From: Isoetes taiwanensis
Taxonomy: Eukaryota; Streptophyta; Lycopodiopsida; Isoetales; Isoetaceae
Assembly (NCBI GenBank): GCA_021234155.1
Contig: JAJEKV010000002.1
Location: forward strand, 30,883,234-30,947,233
Direction of reading: 5' to 3'
Length of the DNA stretch: 64,000 bases
Positions 1 through 12,060 of the stretch are shown piece after piece. Within the stretch, counting starts at the first letter, position 1; each line of letters opens with the position of its first letter. The notes below the pieces were generated by a model. It was not told where the DNA came from. It did no database searches and saw only the letters and a list, made by a program, of their open reading frames with translations. The translations under genes and the position numbers were made by a program.

Positions 1-1900
1 CATGCGAGATGAAAAGCTCGTTTCCGTAGTTTGGGCCAAGCATCAGGATAGATAGCAAGCAAAATTTGCTGGCTAGATCGAGACGTGCCAAAAAGGGTCA
101 ACAACCAAGACCATGCCTGCCGAAGCCGCTCACACAAGAAAAAACAATGCTCAATACTCTCAACCCTTTGCTGGCATAAAGGACAGAGCTCTGAAATCCG
201 ATTATCCATTTTATGGACTAACCTGTTGACTCTGAGGCATCTATGGATCACTTGCCACCACAAAACTACTACTTTGGGATGAAGCAGCTTATCACATACC
301 CATATCCAAACACTTTTCCATTGTGGCTGAGGGACCTGAAGATGCCACCTATTACATGGAGGCAGGATTTCAGAATGCACAAGCAATTTATACACAGAAG
401 ACACAAACCACCCTAGCTGGATATCCTGATGGCAACCCCATACGACTACCTCAATCTGTGGACCAGAATCCTGTGGCAACAATGCAGCAATATGATTCCA
501 GATTACTGTGTCCCATCTGTACAACAAGAACTTTGTTCTAAATGCTTTCCATGACATGAGATGACCACACTCATACCAAGCTGCAATAGTGCTGATACCA
601 GCTGCTACCCATCGTCGTTGTGTCTTTGGATGAACAACCACACTTAGAGGCACATTCTCTGGAGTGTCCTGCAAAGGAATCCACCAGCATGGAGAGGACA
701 ACTGAAGACATGCCTCGGGATTAATATGGAAAAGAGACCTGACAGTGTCCCAAGCAGCAAGCAACCCTTTTAGGAAGGGAGAAGCATTAGGATACGGATG
801 CATATGATAAAGCAAAGCCCAAGGAAGGAGGGGCTTAATGGTGGCCTTATGAAATGGGAGACAATGCTGAATTGACTGCACCAACAACCTCAGGCCAGGA
901 GAATCATCCTTACCAATGAAAATCCTCTAAATGAACTTTGATATCATCACCTTGCTTTGGGAGGTGAAAATCCAACATACCAAGACCACCAGCTGCCTTA
1001 GGTCTAATGCATTTCGCGCAAGCTACCTTGACCACCGCTCCTAACTCATTTCCACCCCAAATAAAATTCTGATAATACGCACACCTCTCCATCTACACTG
1101 TGGGAGCTAATAGAGCAGACACCATGTAGACATGAGGATTACTAAGAATACATTTAGCCACAGTGATTCTACTGGCATGGACAGTTTAGGATGTATTCAC
1201 CAAACAAGTGCTTTTGCAACCCAGTAATGATTTCCATCCCAAGCATCTGAAGCAGAGACGGAATTCCAACTGGGATACCAAGCAATCCTTTGTATTACAT
1301 GCAGAAGAATCTTCCATGGATAGTCCAAAATACAGTGGAGGGATGGACTGTCTAACGCCCACAAAGCCGTATATTTTGCCAATTTACAAGAACTCTCGAT
1401 GCTAAGGAGAATGCTCCAATAATAGCTTAGCATTACGAAGACTTCTGCAATTAGGGAACAAAAAGTGTCATCCGTGATATTGGTTACATACCTCTTTGGA
1501 GAACCATCGCCCATTGGGAGGCCTTGAATAACGCCATCTGGGTAGCCACCATGAGAAGAGCCGACAATACTTCGGCCACACCAGAAAAGCAAGGGTGCTA
1601 AGGGACAATCTTGTTTCCACTCCTCTACCCACTACAAAAATATCCGATGGCTCGCCTCGAAAGGACAAGAGATCTAGTCAGATGTATGAAGCCATGACAT
1701 TCCTTGTGAATGACTTCTAAACCCAAGTGCACACACCCTCCAAGAAGCCCCTTAATCAACACTTGCCATCGCGGCTTTTAGCAAAATCAGCTTAAGATAC
1801 ACCGCCATGACCGCAGAATCAGGCCCAATATATTCCCTTCTTCATATGTAAATGTACCCAATTGTTGAGAATACAAACGGTACGAGGGAGAAAGTCGACA
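1..1900 (-). mobile_element. L1-like LINE fragment (reverse transcriptase and zinc-binding C-terminus), cut by window edge
   Basis: Read on the minus strand this is the C-terminal half of a non-LTR retrotransposon ORF2. Near 1500-1650 the RT reads as SDIFVVGRGV followed, in a shifted frame, by a CPLAPLLF block and then a TDDT stretch where the catalytic [YF]xDD is expected. At 910-1092 comes NFIWGG and KAAGGLGMLDF, typical of the segment after the RT in plant L1-like elements. At about 60-240 is the zf-RVT type domain, with WxWV, PKVVVLWW and a CPLCQQRVESIEHCFFLC zinc-binding motif. The frame breaks several times, so it is a dead copy. The upstream (higher-coordinate) limit is approximate. 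The 3' end lies outside the window. It is a different LINE lineage from the two others here, because it has the zf-RVT arrangement rather than the short CCHC tail. Confidence 0.75.
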
Positions 1901-3657
1901 TTGTGTTGACTAGATAGCTACCAAGATTGTGTTGATGTGCATATTTCAGGAGTGAATGAGTTGAGCATGCAAATGGCAAGGTCCCACCCCTGTGCAATAT
2001 GTACATCACATATAACAGGAGTGATAAGTAGTCATTTGATGTAAGACTTCCTCACATGTGCCGCCCTTAGCTGGGTAACTTATGAAAAGATATTTCGAGA
2101 TAAATAAATGTAGAACAAATGTTAGGTAAATGGTTGTGGAAACTATAATGAGCACATCACATCAATGGCAGGAAATTATAGTAATTACAAAATGAGGTGA
2201 TGATGTACATATACTTGAAAGAGGAGGCAATTAGCACTCTACATTCTCTAATGCTTTTGGTACACCATCCATTAAAATAATTCTAAATGAAATGCATCCA
2301 TATTGTTTCTTCTGATAAAGCCCGCCTTTTTAATATTTGCACCTTCCTTTTCCTTTAGAGGTTTTTCTGGATGCCATGAATCAATTACAATCATTGAAGC
2401 AAGTATCACCTAAAACAATTGTCGCCTCGCTCACAATGTTCTTGGTCGCAAAATGCAAAAATTCAAAAAACGAATGTATTTGTCAACAAAATCCAAGCAC
2501 TCAACCCAATGACATGTGGCCTCATTTCCATGCCCATATGTAGATCATAAGCCCCATGTCCTGTCTCCTATGTATTTGTTCTGATTGGAGGCGTATGGTT
2601 TTTTAAACCATAACAATAGAGCAGGAATAACTCACAAATAGACAACACATTTTTATACCCGATATAAATAAATAACACAATAGAGCAGAATAACTCACAG
2701 CTAGACCACATATTTTTATATACAAAGATATAAATAAATAACTATTTCCACATAATGCCAAGATTGCATAATGGTTCATATCTTTTTGCATGACCTAATC
2801 AAATAGCGCATAAAAATTAGAAGATTTCACCGTTTTTAGAAAAATCCTTATTTCATTTAGTCCTTATTTCAGATGAACTGCAGCACAATAAGATCTTAGT
2901 TTTATACAATCATTTAATGCTAAAGCTATGGACTATGAGTAACATGCAGCTTGTGAATGTAAGTATATTTTTAGCTCATGTTTGACAAAGTTATGGGTTG
3001 ACTCCAGTTGAATAGGCAAATTGAACAATGCATCCGGATTGAGTTGAATAGGCGATTGAACAATGCATCCGACCTTTGTTCTCCAATGCACCGACCTTCA
3101 TACCATGCAGATCGGGTTTAGACTTCTTATCGATGCTTTCTCAAATTGAAGCCATATTTGAAGAATGGAGCTTTCGCTTATCGAGTGAATCAATAGGTAG
3201 GGAGCCGCTCAAAACTAATAGGTAGCCTAAATTCATCCATTGGTACAATAATTCAATGAATTTCAAAAGATATATCGTATGCGCCCATGTTTTCAAAGCT
3301 GCCTTATAGCACAAATCCCTATTTTGTCATTGTTTTTCCGGATTTAAATTCCTCCACCAAAGATGAACCTCTAAGAAAAACCTGTTACTGCACCTTCAAT
3401 GATTGAAAATCATGGAAGCGGATATCTACCTAATGAGGGATTCAAGAACAACAATCTCACGATTGTGAAATAGCTAGATGCATATAGAACATGAAAGAGC
3501 GATTGAAAATCAAAACCAATAAATGAAGAGCGAAAAATCGATCAGAATGGTATACTTACCTTCATCGAACAATATACATCAAACTCATTTAGGGAGCCAG
3601 ATTCCTACCGGGAGGTGGTAAACCCGGACACATGTCCGGTTACCACTGCTGCCGCTT
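1901..3657. other. non-coding intergenic DNA
   Basis: No gene is visible. The sequence is AT-rich, with two small tandem duplications (2606-2742 and about 3007-3080). Just left of the LTR at 3613-3645 is a short hairpin: GGTAA-ACCCGGACA facing TGTCCGGTTACC. Confidence 0.5.
2606..2742. repeat. two-copy tandem repeat, about 67 bp unit
   Basis: The words AATAGAGCAG and AATAACTCACA, then a TTTTTATA run and GATATAAATAAATAAC, occur twice in the same order about 67 bp apart. This is a diverged tandem duplication with no apparent function. Confidence 0.7.
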
Positions 3658-4229
3658 TGTTTGGGGTGCAGGTTCGAACTCCTCGTAAGACAAACCCTCA
3701 GGACCCTTGATCTAACAGAGAATCCGGGGACTATGTCACGGATTTGCAAGAAAGGAACAAGAGGAAGAAAACGTAACAAAAGAGAACAATGAGAGGAAAT
3801 GATAGCTTCCTTTGATATCAATGATGAATATACATGAGCTCTCGCAATCGAGAGAAGACTAAGAGAGACAAGACTCAAAACTCATCTAAAAAACTCATGT
3901 GCTAGCTCTACTCATATATATAGTACAATGGCCTTTGGCCCAATATAGACACTGACCGATCCGGCGGCCGACTCGAAGGAGGCCTGATTTGCAGAATGTT
4001 GGCTGTGCTCTTGAAGTGCCTAGAATCACGCCGATGCCGACGCAGGCGTGACGGGCCGTCACTTGTCCGAGCGGCGCCTGTTGACGGACGCAGCTTTGAC
4101 CGCGCGGGTCTGGCCGCTTTGTCTTCTCACGGGCTTTGGATGGCTGACCTGCGCCTGCCTCAGGATCCTTGAGCTTGACCTCGTCCGTCGATGTGATGAA
4201 TAGTCCTGTATCAGAGGCACAGACTAACA
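3658..4229 (-). repeat. 3' LTR of gypsy element 1
   Basis: Bounded by TG...CA on either strand (plus-strand start TGTTTGGGG, end GACTAACA) and matching the 14018-14608 LTR. On the minus strand a TATA-like CTATATATATG lies at about 3913-3923. Confidence 0.85.
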
Positions 4230-4245
4230 CTTCCCACCAAACGAC
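4230..4245 (-). other. polypurine tract of element 1
   Basis: On the minus strand GGTGGGAAG directly precedes the LTR start TGTTAGTC. This is the expected site and composition of the plus-strand DNA primer. Element 2 has the matching GGTGGGGGAG in the same place. Confidence 0.7.
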
Positions 4246-7200
4246 ACACCGTGAAGAAAAGGAGGAAGTGTCTCTCAGGGCGAAAGCCATCGGCCTGAAA
4301 GTGATCCTCACGGAGTGAGGACGGCACCATTATGGTAATTGATAATGAGATCCCCGGCTTTTGAAGAGCAGAGGAGTGTTGGAGCCCAAGGGCGTGATCG
4401 GCGCCAAGAGAAAATGAGAGCGCATCATGTCTTCAAGGGCAAAGATGGGCTTTAAGAAACAAACCGCACTCCATGAGGAGGCAAATGGAGACCGAAAAGC
4501 ACCGACGCCGCATTCGGATTGCAGTAAAAGATGGACGCCCGATTTGAGGAGCCGACCAGAGGCTCTTTGAGAGCAAAGACAGAAACCCGCCTGACGGGGA
4601 CTCAAGGGTCGTGGAGGTGGCAAAGATTCTCAAGAAGGTGTCGAGGCCATGAATGGCATCCTGGCCGCTGCCAACCACGCCGCATTGGCAATATAGATCC
4701 AGGTTTCAGTAGTGTCTAAGGTGGCATTATCCTCCCAAGCGGATCGCCCGACGAAGCTGGGATCCCACCGAGATCCGCCGAGATCCGAGGCGGAGTGGAT
4801 CCCGCGTGGCCATCCATGACCTTGGTCCGTAGAAGGGAAGACGCCACCGAAGTAAGAAACCCGGGGCGGAGGGGCACCTGAGAAGCATACCGAGAGGGAG
4901 CCAGCCTGCGGGCGGGGCTGCCGAGCCCGCCCCCGAATTCACCGACAAGGGCGTGATCTAGAGCCTTGCACCAACGATCCCACTCCTGGAAGGGGAGCCG
5001 AGAGTAAACAGGAGGGCTATCCCAACCCGCGGGAACCGCCTTTGCTATCCGAAGAGCACGCAGCTTGATTGTAACCCCGCCAGGTGCCGCGATGTAAACT
5101 TGTGCAAAGGGAAGATCCTGATGTCCCGTGATACTTCCTTATCCGCTGCAGTAAACCTTTTTGCCGTGCCGAGAGGCAAATGATGAGCAAGTCTCCCAAG
5201 ATGTACTCTTGATGAAGAGCATGTGTCCATCATGATCGTGAGATAGGGGTTGTTATCCAAAAGCAACCATTGAAGTGTGGGTCACCCCCGAAGTTCCGAT
5301 GTGGCCCATCTCGAATTTGTCCCTGTATCGCCTTATAGAAATCATGAAAAATGTATGCCATTGGTGAACAACTCAAGGTGATCATATCCGGATAACAAAG
5401 GAATGAGATCAAAGACTAAAAGGGCACAAAATAAACCTTTGTCTTCAAATGTAGAGGTCCGGGCCGATCCGAAGAAAATCTCCGCGCTAGGGGAACATCA
5501 ATCTGACCATCACCGTATGCCACTTCGTGAAGAAAGAGGTGGCTACGGGCAACCACATAATCCGTGATAACCGGAAGGAATAGGGAAGTCAACAAAAGTG
5601 CAGGTTGAGAGCAATGGTAACATAGCCTTCAAGTTTTGTTCCGAGCCTCATCAGCCAGACCAATAGCTTGCTCTAGTTGTTGTTCGAGGTCACGGATCCG
5701 GGGGTCCTTTTCTAACGTATATGGATCGGGTCACGACCCGCTTCGAAGTGTTAACCTCCGGAGGAGGATGGCCCAGAGCATTGAGTCGGCACCTAATCTC
5801 CGCCATCAAGAAGTTTTCGCTTCAACCTCCGTAGTTTCGATCTTGGAGGGATGTTAGCCGAGAAGTTCAAGGGGGAGAGCCGAGCCAAAGAGGCAATTTG
5901 AGCCACGCTCAGAAGGTGTTGAACTTGAGTGTCAGAATTGTCACAAAGCTCTGAGTACAAAGCGCCGAGCTTAGCAATATCTTTCTCCTTGTCACTAAGG
6001 AGGGTGGCTTTGGACTTGTTTTGCTCCAATAAGTCCCGAATTTCGATTGAAGCCGAGCCCGCTGATCCGCAAGTAGGCTGGTCCGATCCCGCACTTTTGA
6101 GATCTATGCGCCCGTAAGAGAGCCCCGTGCTTTTCTTGAAGTTGGGCTTCCAAAGTTTGAACTTGTGCAAAGGGTGCTTGAAGGTCACTTGACCGTGGTC
6201 TGAGGCCTCCAGAGCCTTTGAACCCCATTCATGAGAGCTTCTTGGGATTCGTGGTAACTTGAGAGCAAAGCAGCCTTGAGCATCCCCGGCCGATATTGAT
6301 ACAAAAGCCGGGCGAGGGTGCAGAGGCGGAGGGGCCTGGCCGCTGCCGTGGTTTGAGACGCTTAGAGACATGATGAGAAGTGGAGGGCCTTGTTTCAGAG
6401 AGGAGGAGGAGACAAAGGACATGCGCGGGTGTTATGCCGACATGACCAAGAAGAAGGGCGGAGGTGCCAACCGGTGGATTTTGAGGAAGGGAATGAAAGG
6501 ACCTGAGAGTGGAAGCATGAGAATGAGGAGGTGAGGGAGGAAAGTAATGATGATGAGGGCTTGAAGATGGCCTCCCACATAAGTTTCAGAGGTAGAAGTG
6601 GCAGCCCAAGACGGTCAACTTCTTGAGAAGACGGTAAAACAACAATTGGGGCCAATCAATGTGGTGGTTGGAGCGAGCAGCGCTGATCACCATATTATAG
6701 AAAGGTTTATTGATATGGGTGTTCTTGATAGAATACCTAGCGGTACTTTTGGCTAACGTAAACTTAACAAAAATTTCATGGGGCTTGTCAATATTTGTCG
6801 CGATGCACATTGGCGTGATAAGCAGAGCACCAAACTCGACATCAAGATCCTCGTGATGGTAGACCAAGATAAACAAGGGGGTTGCAAAGGGATATGGAAT
6901 ACCTCGTAAATTAGGTGCCGGGTCAATGAAATGGTGGTGCCATCGACCAATCGTGAGTGTTGGACGATGTGAGCAATGAACCGCTTAACTTGTCCGGATT
7001 GGGAGCCTAAGTTCCATTTGATAAAATTCAGAAAGCTTCATGCTCGCGACTTCAATGATTCGGCCAACAAGGGCTTCACCTGGAAAGTGGGCCAAGAAAG
7101 ATACCACTAAAAAGAGCCGGTTCCCCGAGCAAAGAGTTTGAAGTGTAGGAAATTTTGGGCCATGGCAAAGAGCTTCGTAAAAGATCTGATGCAAAGGCGA

Positions 7201-7475
7201 GAGCCGGAGACGTAAGTCGGCGCAGAGAGACGAAAAGGTTTAGGGCGCAAAGGTGGGCGAAGGGGCATGATAAGGGCTTAAGCCGCAACCGCTGATGGTG
7301 CCAGTGTGTCGAAAGATGCCAAGGAGGTGATTGAGAGGCAAAAATTTGGCTAAGTCCCCAAACAACAAAGGTAGAAGTAATGAATGGTGGAGATGAGGCG
7401 AGAGAATGATGGGATGTGACAGGGGCCAAAGGACACATTTATGTTCGACGGGCGTGAAAAGAAGGAATGGCATTT
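4246..7475 (-). pseudogene. post-integrase additional ORF region of element 1 (coiled-coil protein), degraded
   Basis: About 3.2 kb between integrase and the 3' LTR holds overlapping minus-strand fragments that align in order with element 2 (34640-37944). Readable blocks are 6985-7473 (N-terminal, hydrophobic-rich), 6586-6950 (begins VDGTTISLTRHLIYEVFHI), a proline/serine-rich linker at 6300-6650, and a helical segment at 5793-6230 with Ala/Leu/Lys/Glu-rich heptad-like sequence (ALYSELCDNSDTQV). The role is unknown. Position would fit an env-like or accessory ORF, but no signal peptide or fusion peptide is evident. The central part resembles plant 'putative transposon protein' domains seen beside gypsy pol genes; this is a weak, from-memory comparison. 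Confidence 0.5.
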
Positions 7476-7604
7476 AATGCTGGCCACCAAGAGGGGATAT
7501 CATTAAAACGAAAAGTGTCGGGTACCATGGCTAGATATGCTACGCGGAGAAAAGATTCTCATTTTAGAAACAACCTTGCATTGCAAACACGCTGGCGATT
7601 TTTT

Positions 7605-8065
7605 TTGTGATTGGTCCACGCCGACAAGGAGTTCCTCGGCTGGCTATATAAGACTAACCGGAGTGAAGCGAAGACATCCGATGGCGCCAAAGATGGCCGG
7701 CCGCCAGTTTGAACGAGAACCGCACTATGCCCACTAACCGCCGTGAGTGGATTACCCGCAAGATGAATTGTCCGATCTTCGGCCGCCACAATCGTGGCCG
7801 AATGGATGGCCGGTGTGCCGTCGATGGCTCAACATCCCGATCCAAGACCAACGGATGGAGGTGGTTCTGCACCTTCGCTGACCCGAGCATAACCTCTACC
7901 ACATCCTCGCAAGATCACCTCCGCCCAACCCGAGTAGAGGGTTTTTCTTCTTAGGACTTGGTAGATAGGGCTCGAGCCCATTTTTGTATATAGGGCGCGT
8001 CTATAGCGAAATAGCCGGGTCTGCGCCCACATTTTGTAAAAATTCCACCTATAATATAATATGCC
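7605..8065 (+). other. antisense transcription-unit candidate inside element 1 (CCAAT/TATA plus short ORF)
   Basis: On the strand opposite to gag-pol, GATTGG (inverted CCAAT, 7609-7614) is followed by TATATAAG (7645-7652) and then ATG codons at 7681, 7709 and 7727. The frame opened at 7709 runs to 7954. It contains MPTNRR near its start and ends TRVEGFSS. The same box spacing, MPTNRR start and TRVEGFSS end recur in element 2 (38064-38411). The peptide is about 75-90 residues, basic and Ser/Thr-rich, with no recognised domain. Antisense additional ORFs are known from some plant Tat-lineage elements, which is why I read it this way. It could instead be a relic of a nested insertion carried by the family. 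Confidence 0.45.
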
Positions 8066-8126
8066 GCCGCTTTTAGTCACTATCCGCTGTGTTTAAGTCC
8101 CGAACTCAGATTCCGGTTGTTGATTG

Positions 8127-9460
8127 TCACTTGCCGTAGTATGAAATGTTTTGAGGCGAAAAGCCATTAACCGCTGTAGGTAATGGAGTGCCATCTAACT
8201 CAGCCACCGGAAAACGCCGGGTTGAACCACTTGAACAATTTGATAAGGGCCAAGCCATCAAACTTAAGCTTACCCTAAAATTTTTGTACCGAGAATCATA
8301 AAGAAGAACCAAATCTCCTTCCTTGAATGTTTTTGTCTTCAAACTTTTGTCATGTAAAGATTTTGCAACCGCTGTCCATGAAGAACACGAAATATAAGCA
8401 TCCTTCGGGTTCATCCAACTGCTCCAACCGATAAACCCTTTCTTTAAGTGCAAAGAAAGCGATTATGGGCAAAGGGCCGCTTGAAAACGGAGAGTTGGGA
8501 GAATGTACTCAAAAGGCATGAGAGCTTCTTGACCATAAACCAATTTGAAAGGAGTGTGACCTCAGAGCTATTTTGAAACAAGTATTGTAAGCCCAAAGAA
8601 CAAGAGGGAAGTTTGTTTTGCCAACCAAGGTGAAGCATCACAAATTTTCTTGAGAATTGTGACCGAGTTTTGTTGGTGCTTTCTCGCCAAACCATTGCCT
8701 TGAGGATAGTAAGGTGTGCTTTTGTGATGATGTATCGAGATAATCCGGCCGCCCTTTGATGGTATGATTGATAAAATGGACACCACGATCACCGACCACC
8801 TCCGGGGGCAGCCAAAATCGCTGATAATTTGTTGATAGAGGACCTTGGCCGCGGCTTGCCGCAGTTGTTGTCCGGAAGCGCGCAAGCTTCCGCCCATTTA
8901 GTAGCCGTGAGTCGCTGAGAACTGAATGTAGCTGGCACGGGTGTGCCGCCAGAGAGGATCGATGGGTCCCACAAAAATCCATTCCCCATTTGCCGGCGGA
9001 AGGGCGCGGGCGACCGGCTGCCAAGGGTAGAGCGCCACGGGCCGTGGGTCGCCCCACACGCCGGCAAGCATCACATGTGCGGGCGCATGAGCGCCTTTGA
9101 AAAGCTGTGGGCCAAAAATAACCAAAGAAGAAGGATTTTGGCGCCGCGGTGTCACCATGAAAATGACCACCACCGAGCCCTTCATGGGCTTCTAAACAAT
9201 TCTCCGACCTCATGAGGGAGAACACAACCGGGCGATGGTATCCTTACCCTTTTTTGTAAAGATGGCCCGCAACCATGGTGTAGTCACCGACCTCGCGAGA
9301 AATTGATGTCGATGAGATTGTCGCTATTGGAGAGAGCGTGGCGCCCTCCTCGTGGAAGAGCTCGTGAGGAGATATCGCTGAAAAGTCATGAAACCAATGA
9401 GGTGTTGCCGTGACCGCAAAAGAGTTGAGCGCCGTGAAAGGCGCCGGAGACTCCAAAGGA
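8127..9460 (-). pseudogene. integrase domain of element 1
   Basis: Minus strand, broken over several frames. The N-terminal H2C2 zinc-binding region is at about 9050-9290, with GLGGGHFHGD and later CDACRRVGRPTARG. The catalytic core follows with MDFCG (first Asp), a Thr-Asp segment, VGDRGVHFINHT (second Asp) and YYPQGNGLA (the glutamate block; the Glu itself falls at a frame break). The C-terminal tail at 8127-8453 has DLVLLYDSRYKNF and LDGTPLPTAVNGF, typical of plant gypsy integrase ends, and no chromodomain is seen. Integrase would insert the cDNA copy into the genome. At least four frame changes make it non-functional as read. Confidence 0.8.
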
Positions 9461-10800
9461 GGGACTATCCGTGGTGGATGCGGAAAGATAATCCGACAAC
9501 ATGAGATTTGCCGCCCTTGTGAACAATTTCAAAAGGTGCAAATTCTGCGTAAGTAGGACCCAACGAGCAATGCGCCCGTGGGCGGATTTGTTGATCAAAT
9601 AAAGGAGTGCTTGGTGGTCAACAAAGAATTTGATCTCGACCGCCTAAAAGATAGTGACGGAAGCGCTGGACACGTAAAAATTAAACCCAAGGCTTCACGC
9701 CTGCGGGCGAGAAGGCGCCAGCAAATTGAGTTTCCTACCGGGCGATTCGCTGGGTTTGTCGCAGCGATCATATTCTTGAGAAAGTACAGCTCCAATAGCA
9801 AAGGCCGACATCGACATGAACATGAAAGGGCTTGTCCCATTGAGGAGGAACAAGAACCGGCCCGAAAAGCAAAAGCTTCAACTGTTGGAAAGCAAAGATC
9901 CTACCGGGAATTCCAAGCCCGTGTGGATTCATCACCCGTGAGTTTATGAATAGGATCCGCAATGGTCGCGAGTCCAGAATGAAAGTGGAGTAATAATTGA
10001 CCTTTACCCAGAAAGAGCGTGTCTCCTTGATATTGGCCGGTGCTTGAGCTTTGAGCACAATAACCGATTTTGGCGTGATCCGTGGTGATACCGCTTTATC
10101 GACAACGCGTCCTAACAACACCCGAGGTGACACAAAAGGTGCATTTCTCCGGATTGAGACTAATGCCTGACTCATCACATTTCAAAGACGAAGTTCCAAT
10201 TTATCCAAATGGTCAGCCATGGAACTGTAGGCGCGAGAAGTCATCTTGAAAAATTTGTAAGAAGGGATTTTCCTTCATAAAATCATGAAAAATCGAGAGC
10301 ATGATGCGCTGAAACGGGATGGAGAGTTTGATAAGCCAAAAGGAACCACCTTGTAGGCAAAAAGTGCCCCACCTGGGTGGTGAAAGTAGTCTTGAGTTGA
10401 TCGATTCTTTGATTGAGATCCGATTGTAGCCGTAAAACCATCCATGAAGGAGTACATCTCATGTCCAAATGACCTCTTCCAAAACCCGGCCGGTGAAGGA
10501 AGTGGAAAATGATCACGCCCGCGGGTCTGATTGAGTTTTCGGTAGTCCACGCAAACGCCGATCTTACCATTGTGTTTGAGTGCAATGACGATGGGGCTCA
10601 CCCATTCGTAATGTTTGACCTCATAGATCAAACCCGGCAGAAGGAATTTGTCAATTTCCGCCTTTGACGCCATCACGGTAATTGGGGTTGAGCCGGTATC
10701 GCCGCTGCTATAATCGGGTCGCATCCGATTTGGTAGGAATGGTGAGTTCCCCCAAGGCTTTGTTGATGCCCCGAAGATCTCTCAGAGCTCCGTGCAAAAA
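9461..10800 (-). pseudogene. reverse transcriptase and RNase H of element 1
   Basis: Minus strand. RT begins near 10724 with EIDKFLLPGLIYEVKHYEWV, VDYRKLNQ and MYSFMDGF (catalytic Asp of motif A), then FAYKVVPFGLSN (motif B), the usual gypsy RT landmarks. At about 9960-10100 LKAQAPANIKETRSF and KVNYYSTFI mark the RT/RNase H connection. RNase H follows at about 9560-9860, including VHVDVGLCYW. The frame shifts repeatedly, so no single open frame covers the domain. Confidence 0.85.
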
Positions 10801-11285
10801 TGTGTTTGAACTTTTGAAAAGCGTGACGGCCCCGGCACGATAGGGGGTTGGAAGATTGGCGCAGCGGATTACAGTCGATTGTTGCCTACGCCCACGATCT
10901 CAACTTCGTGAGTCTAAATATGGGGTATCACTTCTCGGTCCCGACAATGTGTGCGTGAGGTTGAAGCATAACAGATGCGGGCACTCAAGCGGGTGAAAAA
11001 GAGAGGTTGCCGAGTTTCATCAAGCAGGTTGCTTCATGACAACAAGTGGACATCTACATGGAGCCGCAGGAGATCCCACATCCAAAAGTGATCAACACAT
11101 TGATTCGATTGCAAGGAGCCGTAAGGGTCAAGCAAAGCAGCCCACCGGGTCCCCCGATCAAGAGTCATTTCTCCCCAAGGATCAAAGATATTCGGGTAGG
11201 ATGACGAGGCGCAGGCAATCCGCAGTGGAGCCCGAACGATAGATATTTTGGGCGCCCCTCGAATCGTGTCCTGGAGAGAGAGGGT

Positions 11286-11906
11286 TCAGCATTGTCGACG
11301 GAAATGATTTTGCCTGCTTCCAAGTCCATGGTGGCATTGAGGTGACCATCTCAGATGACTAACCGATCCGCGGGCCCAAGAATGGATACTCTTGGCCCGG
11401 CGGAGAAAAGGTCCGCACCAACATTTCATAATCACCGATCTTCTCCAGCCTTCCAAACACCAAATTCCAACGGAATCTGAGATCACCAATGTTGATGTGA
11501 AGAAGAGGCGTGACGCCTTGAGGTCTCGTGGATATGGCCATTGGCCAATTTGATGTCATATGGGGCAATTTATAGAGTTGTTTGATGCCCATTTGTTTGC
11601 GGAGTTTATCCGTGATGAGATTGACCGCTACCTCCATCAATTTGAACATGATTGACTTGTTGATTGCCCACCGTGGCATGTACCGTGGGAGTAGAGGTAG
11701 CAACAGCCCCAACCAAAACAAATCGGAGTGGTAACCGGTCCTTGAGAGCGTGACGAAGTTTCAAAATTGTGGCCAAACTTAAAGGTATTTTGATTTTTGC
11801 TAGCTCCTCTTGGAGTTCCGTGAGGCACATGAGAAAAAGGATCTCTTTGGATCCACAAATGCCGGAGTGCGGGTAATGAAGCAAAGAACTTCTTTGAGTA
11901 GGTCAA
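11286..11906 (-). pseudogene. aspartic protease region of element 1
   Basis: Minus strand. VQIDGGS at about 11620 supplies the catalytic Asp in a D-G-G-S-x-V-N-L-I context common in plant gypsy proteases. AVNLITDKLRKQMGI continues in a shifted frame, followed by HINIGDL and further strands to about 11290. Retropepsins mature Gag-Pol. The frameshift lies immediately after the active-site motif. Confidence 0.65.
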
Positions 11907-12060
11907 CCTCGCAGCCTATATTTGGATAGGTCCGAGAGCGTGGAGGTTGAGACGGGAAGGTGCGCCCCGCCTTTGTTGAGCTCGAGTAGTGGCATGAACA
12001 TTAGCCAACGTATGCCCTTCAAAGAAATTTTGCATGAGGTTCAAAATGCTTTGGCTAACT

